From Roseiarcus sp. (lineage in GTDB: Bacteria; Pseudomonadota; Alphaproteobacteria; Rhizobiales; Beijerinckiaceae): 14,078 bases of DNA. The stretch lies in NCBI GenBank assembly GCA_030153205.1, contig JASLHV010000219.1:1-14078 (forward strand), in the 5' to 3' direction. Position numbers and translations under genes: made by a program. This document shows, piece after piece, positions 1-9,205 of the stretch (position 1 is the first letter of the stretch; each line of letters begins with the position of its first letter). The notes below the pieces were generated by a model. It searched no databases and was not told where the DNA came from. It worked only from the letters and a program-made list of their open reading frames with translations.

Positions 1-377
1 GTGGCAATGCCCTGGCCGAGGGGGCCAGTCGTCGTCTCGACGCCGACGGTGTGACGATATTCGGGATGGCCTGGCGTCTTAGAGCCGACTTGGCGAAATT
101 GCTTGAGGTCCTCGATCCCCATATCGCCCGTGCCGGTCAAATACAGCAGGGAATAGAGCAGCATCGAGCCATGGCCGGCCGACAGGACGAAACGATCGCG
201 ATCCGGCCAATGCGGATCGCCGGCATCGAATTTCATGAGATCGCGAAAGAGGACGGTCGCCATATCGGCTGCGCCCATCGGCAGCCCTGGGTGACCGCTT
301 TTCGCCTTTTCGACGGCATCCATGGAGAGAGCCCGGATCGCGTTAGCCATTGCGTCATGGGTCACATTCGCCGCCAT
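1..377 (-). CDS. tkt: Transketolase, N-terminal part (cut by window edge)
   Basis: About 125 N-terminal residues of transketolase, the thiamine-diphosphate enzyme that moves two-carbon ketol units between sugar phosphates in the pentose phosphate and Calvin-type cycles. The protein opens MAANVTHDAMANAIRALSMD and carries the family blocks SGHPGLPMGAADMA (about residues 27-40), the cofactor-binding GHGSMLLYSLLYL (about 68-80), KTPGHPEY, and TTTGPLGQG at the window edge. The family is normally about 660 residues, so roughly the first fifth is present; the rest lies beyond base 1. The ATG at 375-377 is preceded on its strand by a GGGAG ribosome-binding site. It is divergent from the DUF4164-zapA pair. 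Identification is from direct reading of conserved blocks and is firm. Confidence 0.96.
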   Translation of the reverse strand, partial: MAANVTHDAMANAIRALSMDAVEKAKSGHPGLPMGAADMATVLFRDLMKFDAGDPHWPDRDRFVLSAGHGSMLLYSLLYLTGTGDMGIEDLKQFRQVGSKTPGHPEYRHTVGVETTTGPLGQGIA

Positions 378-439
378 CCCCGCACTCCCAAATTGTTTTT
401 CGCCGAGCCCTGGCGGCTCTAGGCGCTGAAAAGCCGCGC

Positions 440-469
440 TTGATAGGCCAGCGCTTCTTTGCCTGTCAA
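440..469 (-). promoter_or_regulatory. Candidate tkt promoter
   Basis: On the minus strand a perfect -35 hexamer TTGACA (464-469) is followed after 18 bases by TATCAA (440-445), or after 17 by CTATCA. Transcription would start near 433, giving a 5' leader of about 55 bases ahead of the tkt ATG at 377. The -10 matches only four of six bases. Called by inspection only. Confidence 0.5.
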
Positions 470-562
470 ATGGGTCAAGGCGACCAAAGTTTCGCGAAGA
501 ATTGGCGTCGCGCCGGCCAAGCAATTCGGCAAATTCCTCTGTGGGATATCGTGCAATCAGCG

Positions 563-592
563 TTGACGCTCGCTTCAACCGAAGCGTAAACA
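563..592 (+). promoter_or_regulatory. Weak candidate promoter for DUF4164-zapA
   Basis: TTGACG (563-568) is followed after 17-18 bases by a poor -10 (GTAAAC or TAAACA, 586-592). The spacer holds a small inverted repeat, CGCTTC-AACC-GAAGCG (571-586). It lies about 30 bases before the ATG at 619 and faces the right way, but the -10 is weak. Confidence 0.3.
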
Positions 593-618
593 TTGAGCTG
601 CAAGTTTCGGTAACTCAA

Positions 619-909
619 ATGAGCGTCGATCGCATCGAGCCATCTATAAAGCGCCTACGGGCTGCGCTCGATCTACTTGAGGCGGCTCTCGAGCGGCGCG
701 CCCGGCAAGACGGCGCGCGCGGCGACGCGCAGGAAGAGCTTGCCTTGATGCAAGACGATCGCGCTCGCCTGGCGGTGGAGCTTGACGGCGCGCTTGACCG
801 CAACCGCGGCCTGCTGGCCGCCAATATCGAGGCGGCCAAACGTCTCGAAAAAGCCAGCGCCGCGATCAAGACTATCCTCGAGCGCCATCAAGACGCCGAG
901 TCAGACTGA
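619..909 (+). CDS. DUF4164 family small coiled-coil protein
   Basis: A 96-residue, charged, Leu/Ala/Arg/Glu-rich protein that is almost entirely predicted helix, with heptad-like leucine spacing (LRAALDLLEAALERR, LALMQDDRARLAVELDGAL, AAIKTILERH). It matches the DUF4164 family that sits directly upstream of zapA in many alphaproteobacteria. No enzymatic motif is visible; a structural or cell-division accessory role next to ZapA is inferred from context only. The frame stays open upstream to an ATG at 502, but the residues before 619 are not coiled-coil and overlap the likely promoter, so ATG 619 is preferred. No strong ribosome-binding site is seen. zapA begins 33 bases after the stop, so the two genes are probably cotranscribed. 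Confidence 0.8.
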   Translation: MSVDRIEPSIKRLRAALDLLEAALERRARQDGARGDAQEELALMQDDRARLAVELDGALDRNRGLLAANIEAAKRLEKASAAIKTILERHQDAESD

Positions 910-942
910 CCGAGTCGTCTTGGCGAGAAAGCAGGTGCGTCC

Positions 943-1311
943 ATGGCCCATGTGACGGTGACGATCGGCGGACGGTCGTACCGCCTTGCCTGCAACGAGG
1001 GCGAAGAGCCTCATCTCGAAGGGCTTGCGCGCCAGATCGACGGCAAGATCGCGGGTATCCGCGCCCAAGTCGGCGAGATCGGCGACCAGCGGCTCGTCGT
1101 GATGGCCGCCCTAACCATCGCCGACGAGTTACATGAAGCCCGTCGAATCGTCGCGGAACTCGAAAAAAAATCCGGCGAACACGAAGACGTCCGCGGCGCG
1201 ATCAGACGGGAGGCCGATCAATGGGCGGCGAATGTCGCAGACGCGCTCGGCGATGCGAGCCGGCGGATCGAAGACGCCGCGGCGGCGCTGGCGGGAACTG
1301 GAAAAACGTAG
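943..1311 (+). CDS. zapA: Cell division protein ZapA
   Basis: A 122-residue ZapA-like protein. ZapA binds FtsZ and promotes bundling of FtsZ filaments at the Z ring. The N-terminal globular domain is clear: VTVTIGGRSYRLACNEGEEPHLEGLARQID (about residues 4-33), then a helix containing GEIGDQRLVVMAALTIADELHEARR (about 44-68), followed by a long charged helical tail that would form the dimer coiled coil. The tail is somewhat longer than in the roughly 110-residue enterobacterial protein. It follows the DUF4164 gene in the same direction and is closed by a strong hairpin at 1342-1374. An A8 tract falls inside the coding sequence near 1162-1169; the reading frame is intact through it. Confidence 0.9.
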   Translation: MAHVTVTIGGRSYRLACNEGEEPHLEGLARQIDGKIAGIRAQVGEIGDQRLVVMAALTIADELHEARRIVAELEKKSGEHEDVRGAIRREADQWAANVADALGDASRRIEDAAAALAGTGKT

Positions 1312-1341
1312 GTCGGCGTTGACGCCGACAAAATCACCGCA

Positions 1342-1374
1342 CAACGGGCGAGGACGCAACACCCTCGCCCGTTG
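1342..1374. terminator. Convergent hairpin terminator between zapA and sugar-binding gene
   Basis: A perfect 12-bp inverted repeat, CAACGGGCGAGG (1342-1353) and CCTCGCCCGTTG (1363-1374), with a 9-base loop. It sits between two convergent stop codons (1311 plus, 1394 minus). The T-rich flanks are short: CTTTGA on the plus side and, a few bases further out, ATTTTG on the minus side. It could end both transcripts. Confidence 0.75.
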
Positions 1375-1393
1375 CTTTGAACGAACGTTTCGC

Positions 1394-2380
1394 TCAGTTG
1401 CCCATCAACTGTTTGGCGTTCTCCGGCGTGATCGCGGTCGTCGGCACGGTCACCACGGTCGAGACCTTGTCGGCGCAATCCAAGAGAATCGACTTGGCCA
1501 TGTCGATCGCTTCCGGGCCGCCCGTCGGGTAGGTGAAGGTCGCCGACCATTCGCCTTCCGCGACCGCGCGGATGCCGCCCGCCGGTCCCGGCAGACCGTC
1601 CGTGCCGAGGATCTTGATGTCGCCGTCCTTCTTGCCGGCTCCCTTCGCCGCGAGCCGGGCGCCGGCCGCCATCATATCGTTGCTGGCATAGACCGCCTTT
1701 ATGTCGGGATGCGCCTGCAGCATCGCAGCGAAGGCCGTCTGGGCTTTATCTGGAAGCCAATCGGCCGCCTGTTCGGCGACGACTTGGATCTTCGAGTTCC
1801 CCTTCACGCCGGCTTTGAAGCCGTTGAGACGCTCGACCGCAGGCGTCGAGCTCGGCAACCCCTCGAGCACGGCGACGTCGCCGCCACTCGGCAGCAGCTT
1901 GTCCGCGACATATTTGCCCGCCTCTTCGGCAATTTTGTAATTATCGCCGCCGATGAAGGCGGTGTAATCCTTGCCCGGGTCGCCGACCGTTTTACGATCA
2001 AGCTCGATGACCGGGATGCCGGCTTTCATCGCGCGCGCCACGACTGGCGTGAGGGGCGAGGCTTCGAAAGGCGAGATCAGGATCAGATCGACTTTCTGGG
2101 TGATGAAATTGTCCATCTGAGACGTCTGCGTATTCACGTTGCCGGCGCCGTCGGCGATCTGCAGCGTGAATTGTGGAACCTTCTTCGCTGCGGCCATCAG
2201 TTCGTCGTTGACGTGCTGACGGTAGGGTTCGGCGTTGTTGGCCTGCGAGAAGCCGATGACGTATTGCCCGTTCTTCCCGCATTCCTTGACCATCGACGCA
2301 GCGTTTGCCCCGCCGACGGCGAGCGCCAATGCGCCGGCGCTCAGCGCCAATCTTGACCAAAGCTTGGTATGTCTCATCAT
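1394..2380 (-). CDS. Periplasmic sugar-binding protein of CUT2 ABC transporter (operon 1)
   Basis: A 328-residue periplasmic binding protein of the ribose/galactofuranose-binding fold (Peripla_BP_4 type). It captures a sugar and delivers it to the permease encoded upstream. A Sec signal peptide is clear: MMRHTK, hydrophobic core LALSAGALALAVGG, likely cleavage after ANA (residue 27). Fold landmarks are VIGFSQANNAEPYR (41-54), IPVIELDRK (122-130), VERLNGFKAG (182-191), YASNDMMAAG (231-240) and ILGTDGLP (257-264). In ribose-type proteins the corresponding positions include ligand-contacting Asp, Arg, Asn and Asp residues. Near the end YPTGG replaces the usual glutamine-containing segment, so the ligand may not be ribose. 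ATG 2380 is preceded by GGGGAG; a second ATG follows at once. It is last in the operon, 109 bases after the permease. Substrate unknown. Confidence 0.9.
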   Translation of the reverse strand: MMRHTKLWSRLALSAGALALAVGGANAASMVKECGKNGQYVIGFSQANNAEPYRQHVNDELMAAAKKVPQFTLQIADGAGNVNTQTSQMDNFITQKVDLILISPFEASPLTPVVARAMKAGIPVIELDRKTVGDPGKDYTAFIGGDNYKIAEEAGKYVADKLLPSGGDVAVLEGLPSSTPAVERLNGFKAGVKGNSKIQVVAEQAADWLPDKAQTAFAAMLQAHPDIKAVYASNDMMAAGARLAAKGAGKKDGDIKILGTDGLPGPAGGIRAVAEGEWSATFTYPTGGPEAIDMAKSILLDCADKVSTVVTVPTTAITPENAKQLMGN

Positions 2381-2489
2381 TCTTCACTCCCCGACATGGT
2401 CTTCAATAAGTCTCGACTCCCCAATCGAACCTGGGTCGTCGCTCCGGTCTCGGTTCATCGCCGGGGCCGGAACTTTTGGTCGCCTGACG

Positions 2490-3531
2490 CTAACGCCCCA
2501 ATCCCTCGCGGCGACGTACGAGAGATTGAAGAACCGCGGCCAAGACAATGATCGCGCCGGTCGCGAGCAATTGCAGGGCCGCATTGATGTTGTTGAGCTG
2601 AAGAACATTGGCCAGAGCGCCGAGCATGATCGCGCCGGCGACCGTCCCGACCATGGAGCCCGCGCCGCCGAACAGGCTGGTGCCGCCGATGACCACCGCG
2701 GCGATCGCCGTCAGTTCGTAACCGGTCCCGTCGTTGGCGCTCCCGAAATTGAACTGGCCGGCATGAACGATGCCGGCGATGGCGGAGACCAGACCCGTGA
2801 TCGCATAGACTGAGATTTTGACCAGGGTGACCGGCACGCCTGAAAGCCGCGCGGCGCGTTCATTGCCGCCGACGGCGAAAACGTACCGCCCAAAGCGCGT
2901 GAAATTCAGAACGAAAGTCGCAATGACCGCGACAACGACAAAGACCAATGTCGCGACGGGAACGATATTGTTGAACAGGCGATCGCCCAGCACCGAGAAG
3001 ATCGGCGGCGCAAGGCCCGGCCCATCGCCGTACGAGATGTTGATATATTGATTGTTCGAGATGACCAGCGCGAGGCCGCGCGCGACTTGCAAGCCGGCCA
3101 GAGTCACGATGAACGGTTCGAGCCGGAAGCGCGTCGAAATCACGCCTTGAACAATGCCAAAGGCGGCGCCGCAAGCCGTGACAAAGAGAACAGTCGGAAT
3201 AAGGCCCCAACCGGCGGTCGTCATGATTGTCGCCGTGAGGACGCTCGAGAGAGAGAGCAACGCGCCGACGGACAAATCAATGCCCGCCGTGATGATGACG
3301 AAAGTCATCCCGACCGCGATGATTCCGGTTTCGGAAATCGCGCGTATGATATTTGCGATATTGTCCGGCGCCAGAAACAAGATGAAGCCATGGCGGCGCG
3401 GCGAGAAAATGATCCCGCCGATCACGACCAGGACGAGTCCGATCACGCTCTGAAAGCGGACGGCGATCGAAAAGAAATCCACGCGGCGCCGTTGCGGCTG
3501 CGTGGTTGCGGGTTCGCGCATGGTCGCGGCG

Positions 3532-3539
<8 letters not shown>
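2490..3539 (-). CDS. CUT2 sugar ABC transporter permease (operon 1)
   Basis: A 349-residue inner-membrane permease of the RbsC/XylH/YtfT type. It has many hydrophobic segments (for example SVIGLVLVVIGGIIF at 31-45, VATLVFVVVAVIATFVL at 195-211, LLATGAIIVLAAVLQSL at 324-340). Family hallmarks are FVIITAGIDLSVGALLSLSSV (80-100) and AAVVIGGTSLFGGAGSMVGTV (280-300), the cytoplasmic loop contacting the ATPase. The hydrophilic N-terminus of about 30 residues is slightly extended. Its start overlaps the end of the ATPase gene by 8 bases (ATGAATGA), so translation is probably coupled; no strong ribosome-binding site is visible. CUT2 permeases normally act as homodimers, consistent with one permease gene here. 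Substrate unknown. Confidence 0.93.
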
Positions 3540-5072
<1,533 letters not shown>

Positions 5073-5076
<4 letters not shown>

Positions 5077-6074
5077 TGCGGCGCGCCACAGGATTCGCGC
5101 TCAACGATCGAGGCGTCGAGACGGATGGTGCGTCGCGCGCCGTCAGGGGCCGCGATGCGCTCCATGAGCAGAAAGGCTGCGCGTTTGCCGATCTCCGCGC
5201 AGGGCTGAGCGACAAGCGTCAAACGTGGCTCGAAACAATCGGCCCATTCGAAATCGTCGAAGCCGACGACGGAAATATCCTTCGGCACGCGCAACCCGCG
5301 CGCGCGGAGGGCTTTCATGATTCCGATCGTGGTCAGATTGTTGCCGCCGACCAGGGCTGTCGGCGGATCTGGCAACGCAAGAAGCGCTTCTGTCGCGGCC
5401 GTAGCCCCCGCTGTCGTCGCATTGTCCGTCACCAGCAAGCGCTCATCGACCGCCGCGCCCCGCGCGGTTACGCCGTCGCGGTAGCCGGCGATGCGCTCGA
5501 GCGTCGTCTCAAAGCCGGGGTGGCCGCCGACATAGCCGATCCGCTCATGGCCACGGGCCGCGACATGTTCAACGAGCAGGCGCATCGCCTCGCGATTGTT
5601 GACGCCGACTTGGTCAAATTCTGGATCGCGCATCCGATCGACCAAAACGCACGGCAGCCGCGCCTCGCGCAGATAGGCGAGGGCGCGGCGGTCCGGATCG
5701 GCGCTCGGCGCGAGAATGATGCCGTCGACGCGTCGCTGATGCAGCGCCATGACGACTTCGAGCTCGCGCGCGGGATCGTCCTCGGTATCCGAGAGGAACA
5801 TCATCATGCCGAGACGCGCACATTCGGTTTCGATCGCGGAGATGATATCGACGAAATAGGGATTGGTGATCGAGGAGAGCGCGATGCCGACGGAGCGCGT
5901 CGACGCGGCCTTGAGGCTGCGGGCGAGAATATTAGGCTTGTAGCCGAAAGAATCGATGACATCTTGCACGGCTCTCGCCGTGTTGGGCGCGACGCGCCGC
6001 GTGCCATTCAGGACATGCGACACAGTCGAGACCGAAACGCCCGCTTTGCGAGCGACATCGGCGATCGTCGCCAC
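5073..6074 (-). CDS. LacI-family transcriptional regulator
   Basis: A 333-residue LacI/GalR regulator. The N-terminal helix-turn-helix is IADVARKAGVSVSTVSHVLNGT (about 4-25), followed by the hinge with YKPNILARSLK (about 46-56), then a sugar-binding core: SVGIALSSITNPYF, IILAPSADPDRRAL, LPCVLVDRM, IGYVGGHPGFETTLERIAGY, VVGFDDFEWADCFEPRLTLVAQP. The start is GTG at 6074, chosen for the standard MATIADVA opening and the GGGGAGGAG ribosome-binding site just upstream. It is the first gene of operon 1, and its TGA overlaps the ATPase ATG. Such regulators are usually repressors released by the transported sugar or a product, so autoregulation is likely through the palindrome at 6139-6152. The effector is not identifiable. 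Confidence 0.93.
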
Positions 6075-6121
6075 GTCTCCTCCCCAAAAATATCTTGGAG
6101 CCTTTAGTCCAAGTTTGGGCC

Positions 6122-6149
6122 ACTATAGCCAAGAAAACCGATTGCGCAA
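6122..6149 (-). promoter_or_regulatory. Promoter of the lacI-ABC operon
   Basis: On the minus strand TATAGT (6122-6127, five of six to consensus) is preceded after a 16-base spacer by TTGCGC (6144-6149), a weak -35. The predicted start, near 6115, gives a 5' leader of about 40 bases before the GTG at 6074. The -35 lies inside the palindrome 6139-6152, a layout that fits repression. Confidence 0.55.
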
Positions 6150-6152
6150 TCG
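6139..6152. promoter_or_regulatory. Probable LacI-family operator (14-bp perfect palindrome)
   Basis: CGATTGCGCAATCG is a perfect palindrome with a central CG step, the usual form of LacI/GalR-family operators. It overlaps the -35 of the regulator's own promoter. A degenerate partial copy of the left half (CGATTGTTGC) occurs at 6171-6180. Binding by the adjacent regulator is inferred from position and form. Confidence 0.6.
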
Positions 6153-6188
6153 TTTCGATGGGCGTTGATACGATTGTTGCGACCATTT

Positions 6189-6198
6189 CGAACGTTCG
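6189..6198. promoter_or_regulatory. Second CG-centred palindrome, possible auxiliary operator
   Basis: CGAACGTTCG is a perfect 10-bp palindrome with a central CG, 48 bases centre-to-centre from the 14-bp palindrome and on the SDR side of the divergent region. It could be an auxiliary site or belong to another regulator; its sequence differs from the first. Confidence 0.3.
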
Positions 6199-6319
6199 CG
6201 AACCGTGAAACCAATTGTTTTTGGCCGCGCCGGTCCGTCGAGGATTACGCTTCAAAAAAGAAGGGGCGTACGCCGGGAGACGTCTATGATCCTTCACCGG
6301 AAATGACGGAGGCCCCCAA

Positions 6320-7360
6320 ATGAGCGCGATCTTAGTCACGGGCGGCTCGGGCTTTGTCGGCGGCCATCTTATCCGACAGCTTTTGGCGGACGGTCACGAC
6401 GTCCGCGCCACTTTGCGCAATCTTCAGCGAGAACCTGAGGTACGAGCTATGCTCGGCGGCGTTGCAGACCCCGGCTGTCGATTGAACTTCGTCGAAGCCG
6501 ATCTAGGTAACGACCGCGGCTGGAAAGAGGCAGTCGCCGGATGCGAATATGTTCATCATGTCGCTTCGCCCTTACCCGCCAACGCGCCGAAAGACGAAAA
6601 CGAACTGATCGCTCCAGCGCGCGAAGGCGCCTTGCGGGTGCTCCGCGCATCGAGAGACGCCGGCGTCAAACGCGTTGTCCTGACGTCGTCCTTCGCTGCG
6701 ATCGGCTATGGCCATAGTCCGCAGGCGCGGCCATTCAGCGAAACTAATTGGACGAATCTCCAGGCAAGCGGTCTCAGCGCCTATGTGAAATCGAAGACGA
6801 TCGCGGAACGCGCCGCCTGGGCGTTTGTCATCGAGGAAGGCAGGAGCTTGGAGCTTTCAGTCGTCAATCCGGTCGTGGTCTTCGGTCCGGTTCTCGGCCC
6901 CGACTATTCGACCTCGATTCTGCTGATTAAGCGTTTGATTGACGGCGCCCTGCCCGGCGTCCCGCGACTCTATTTCGGCGTCGTCGACGTACGTGACGTT
7001 GCGGACCTGCACATCCGCGCCATGACCCATCCCGCCGCCAAGGGCGAGCGTTTCCTCGCCGCCGCCGGCGATTTCCTCTCCATCCGCGATATCGCTCTCA
7101 TTCTGAAAGATCAGTTGGGCGCCATTGCTAAGAAAGTACCGAGCCGTCAACTGCCCAACTGGCTGGTTCGTCTCGCTGCGCTACGCGATCCCGCCGTGAA
7201 GCAGTTTTTGCCGGAACTGGGAAAAGAGAAAAACGCGACGAACGAAAAAGCGAAGCGCGTTTTAGGCTGGGCGCCGCGGTCGCGAGAGGAGGCCATCGTC
7301 GCCGCCGCCGAAAGCCTGGCGCGGCTCGGGCTGCTGAAGGAAAGCCAGAAGGCGGCCTGA
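6320..7360 (+). CDS. NAD(P)-dependent extended SDR (dihydroflavonol reductase-like aldehyde/ketone reductase)
   Basis: A 346-residue extended short-chain dehydrogenase/reductase. The Rossmann nucleotide-binding motif is TGGSGFVGGH (7-16); the catalytic set is Ser123/Ser124 (VVLTSSFAAIGYG), Tyr155 and Lys159 (YVKSK). VVNPVVVFGP (181-190) and YFGVVDVRDVADLHIRAM are typical of the dihydroflavonol-4-reductase / cinnamoyl-CoA reductase-like group, which reduces aldehydes or ketones. The substrate cannot be told from sequence; an epimerase-type reaction is less likely given the family resemblance. ATG 6320 has a GGAGG site 8 bases upstream. It is divergent from the lacI-ABC operon and shares its control region, so joint regulation and a role in metabolising the imported sugar are possible but unproven. 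It converges on leuA. Confidence 0.85.
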   Translation: MSAILVTGGSGFVGGHLIRQLLADGHDVRATLRNLQREPEVRAMLGGVADPGCRLNFVEADLGNDRGWKEAVAGCEYVHHVASPLPANAPKDENELIAPAREGALRVLRASRDAGVKRVVLTSSFAAIGYGHSPQARPFSETNWTNLQASGLSAYVKSKTIAERAAWAFVIEEGRSLELSVVNPVVVFGPVLGPDYSTSILLIKRLIDGALPGVPRLYFGVVDVRDVADLHIRAMTHPAAKGERFLAAAGDFLSIRDIALILKDQLGAIAKKVPSRQLPNWLVRLAALRDPAVKQFLPELGKEKNATNEKAKRVLGWAPRSREEAIVAAAESLARLGLLKESQKAA

Positions 7361-7379
7361 TATCACCGCTCGTGAAGAA

Positions 7380-7409
7380 GCGGCGCGCGCATCCGCCAGC
7401 GCGCGCCGC
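7380..7409. terminator. GC-rich convergent hairpin between SDR gene and leuA
   Basis: A perfect 11-bp stem, GCGGCGCGCGC (7380-7390) and GCGCGCGCCGC (7399-7409), with an 8-base loop. It lies between the SDR stop (7360) and the leuA stop (7416). On the minus strand it is followed by TTCTTC, a modest U-tract; there is none on the plus side. Most likely it is the leuA terminator and a barrier to convergent transcription. Confidence 0.6.
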
Positions 7410-7415
7410 CCGTCA

Positions 7416-9095
7416 TCAGGCGTTCTTCTTTTCCCGCAATCTGAGCACGCCGCTGAGCACCGCCTTCAGCGAAGCCATGACGATATTTGGATCGATGCCA
7501 ACGCCATGGACGATTTCGCCGTCCGCGTTCTGCAATTCGACATAGCAAGCCGCGGTCGCATTGGCGCCGCGGCCGACGGCATGCTCGTGATAGTCGATGA
7601 AGGAGAAGTCGACGTCGAAGGCGCGCTTCAGCGCATCGACGAAAGCGTCCACCGGACCGTTGCCGGCGCCTTCGATCGTCATGGTCGAGCCGTCAGCCTT
7701 CTCCAGAACGGCGGTCAACGTCCGTTCGCTCTTTGCCGTCGGCAGCATCTGCTGCGAGAGAAGCGTCACCGGCGCATTGTCGAGGCCGTAGGTCTTCGTG
7801 AACAGTTTCCAGATGTCGTCGCTGGTCAGTTCCTTGCCGTCGCGGTCCATCTGCGCCTGGGCGATGCGGGAGAACTCGACCTGCAGGGGACGCGGCAAAT
7901 CGAGACCATGATCAGCTTTAAGGATATAGGCGATGCCGCCCTTGCCGGACTGCGAATTAATGCGGATCACGGCCTCATAGTCGCGCCCGACATCCTTCGG
8001 GTCGATCGGCAGATAAGGAACCAGGAACAAAGGTTCATTGCGCTTCTCTTGGGCTTCGAAGCCCTTCTTGATCGCGTCCTGATGCGAGCCGGAAAAAGCG
8101 GTGTAGACGAGTTCGCCGGCGTAAGGATGACGCTGATGCACGGGCAACTGATTGCAATATTCGACGACGTTCTTGATCTTATCGATGTCGTGCAATTCGA
8201 GCCGAGGGTCGACGCCCTGCGTCATGAGATTCAAGGCCATGGTGACGATGTCGACATTGCCAGTGCGCTCGCCGTTGCCGAACAATGTTCCTTCGACGCG
8301 GTCAGCGCCGGCCATCAAGGCAAGTTCCGCCGCCGCGACGGCGGTGCCGCGGTCATTATGCGGATGGATCGACAGAAGGACGCTGTCGCGATTTGAAATA
8401 TGCCGGCCGAACCACTCGAATTGGTCGGCATGTACGTTCGGCGTCGCCATTTCGACCGTGGCCGGCAAGTTCAGGATCATCTTTTTGTCGCCGGTCGGCT
8501 GGATGACGTCCTTCACCGCCTCGCAAATCTCCAAAGCGAATTCGAGTTCTGTGCCGGTGAAGCTTTCGGGCGAATATTCGAAAGTGAAATTCGTCTCCGG
8601 CGCCTTGGCCGCCAATTCTTTCGCCAATTTGGCCGCGCTAGTTGCGATCTCCGTCACGCCTTTTCGATCGGTGCGAAAGACGACATCGCGTTGCAGGGTG
8701 GAGGTCGAATTGTAGAAATGGAAAATGACGTTCTTCGCGCCCTTTACCGCTTCGAAAGTGCGTTCGATCAATTCCGGACGGCATTGGGTCAGCACTTGAA
8801 TGGCGACATCGTCGGGGATGGCTTTTCCTTCGATGATGGTGCGCACGAAATCGAAGTCGGTCTGCGACGCGGATGGGAAGGCGACTTCGATCTCCTTGAA
8901 ACCCATGGCGACCAAGAGATCAAACATGCGGTTTTTGCGATCGACGCCCATCGGCTCGATCAGGGCCTGATTGCCGTCGCGCAAATCGACGGAGCACCAG
9001 ATCGGCGCCTTGGTTATGACGTTCGACGGCCATCGGCGATCGGGCAAGACGACCGGCGCATAGGCGCGATATTTTGAAATCGGCATCGTAGACAT
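7416..9095 (-). CDS. leuA: 2-isopropylmalate synthase, long form
   Basis: A 559-residue LeuA of the long (yeast/actinobacterial-like) type. It condenses acetyl-CoA with 2-oxoisovalerate in the first committed step of leucine biosynthesis. The TIM-barrel active site is visible: CSVDLRDGNQALIEPM (34-49), FHFYNSTS (126-132), EYSPESFTGTE (173-183), NLPATVEMATPN (209-220), the metal-binding HPHNDRGT (244-251), and GNGERTGNVD (273-282). After a linker, residues from about 430 form the C-terminal domain (TLTAVLEKADGSTMTIEGAGNGPVDAFVDAL), which in the family mediates leucine feedback inhibition. The start at ATG 9095 has only a weak AGGG upstream; an in-frame ATG three codons later (9085) is possible. 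It is preceded by an attenuator (9177-9251). Monocistronic in this window. Confidence 0.97.
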   Translation of the reverse strand: MSTMPISKYRAYAPVVLPDRRWPSNVITKAPIWCSVDLRDGNQALIEPMGVDRKNRMFDLLVAMGFKEIEVAFPSASQTDFDFVRTIIEGKAIPDDVAIQVLTQCRPELIERTFEAVKGAKNVIFHFYNSTSTLQRDVVFRTDRKGVTEIATSAAKLAKELAAKAPETNFTFEYSPESFTGTELEFALEICEAVKDVIQPTGDKKMILNLPATVEMATPNVHADQFEWFGRHISNRDSVLLSIHPHNDRGTAVAAAELALMAGADRVEGTLFGNGERTGNVDIVTMALNLMTQGVDPRLELHDIDKIKNVVEYCNQLPVHQRHPYAGELVYTAFSGSHQDAIKKGFEAQEKRNEPLFLVPYLPIDPKDVGRDYEAVIRINSQSGKGGIAYILKADHGLDLPRPLQVEFSRIAQAQMDRDGKELTSDDIWKLFTKTYGLDNAPVTLLSQQMLPTAKSERTLTAVLEKADGSTMTIEGAGNGPVDAFVDALKRAFDVDFSFIDYHEHAVGRGANATAACYVELQNADGEIVHGVGIDPNIVMASLKAVLSGVLRLREKKNA

Positions 9096-9176
9096 GACAG
9101 AGACCCTTTAAGCGGAGCGACGACGCGAACCCATTTCAGGGGATGTGGTCAGTCGCCAAATTGCGAAGAAAAGCCC

Positions 9177-9205
9177 AAAAGCCCGGCGCGCTCACAGCGC
9201 CGGGC
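9177..9205 (-). terminator. Transcription attenuator (leader terminator) of leuA
   Basis: On the minus strand the perfect 9-bp stem GCCCGGCGC (9197-9205) / GCGCCGGGC (9181-9189), with a 7-base loop, is followed directly by TTTT (9177-9180) and a second TTTTCTT stretch. It stands about 80 bases before the leuA ATG, between the promoter and the gene, so it cannot be an ordinary gene-end terminator. The leader ORF 9192-9251 ends with its UGA in the loop. Leucine-responsive attenuation is the natural reading. Confidence 0.8.

Noticed and set aside
51..422. A 123-codon plus-strand ORF at the window start.
   Set aside because: Antisense of the transketolase N-terminus, which is unmistakable.
1133..2356. 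A 407-codon plus-strand open frame, which could be entered by slippage at the A8 tract in zapA (1162-1169).
   Set aside because: It runs antisense to the well-supported binding-protein gene, is rich in Arg/Asp/Gly as shadow frames in GC-rich DNA are, and resembles no protein family. The zapA frame is intact.
6265..6274. The palindrome GGCGTACGCC upstream of the SDR gene.
   Set aside because: Short and GC-rich, with no promoter context visible; ten-base palindromes of this composition are not rare here.
7506..8396. A 296-codon plus-strand open frame opposite leuA.
   Set aside because: Antisense of leuA; its apparent order comes from codon structure on the other strand.
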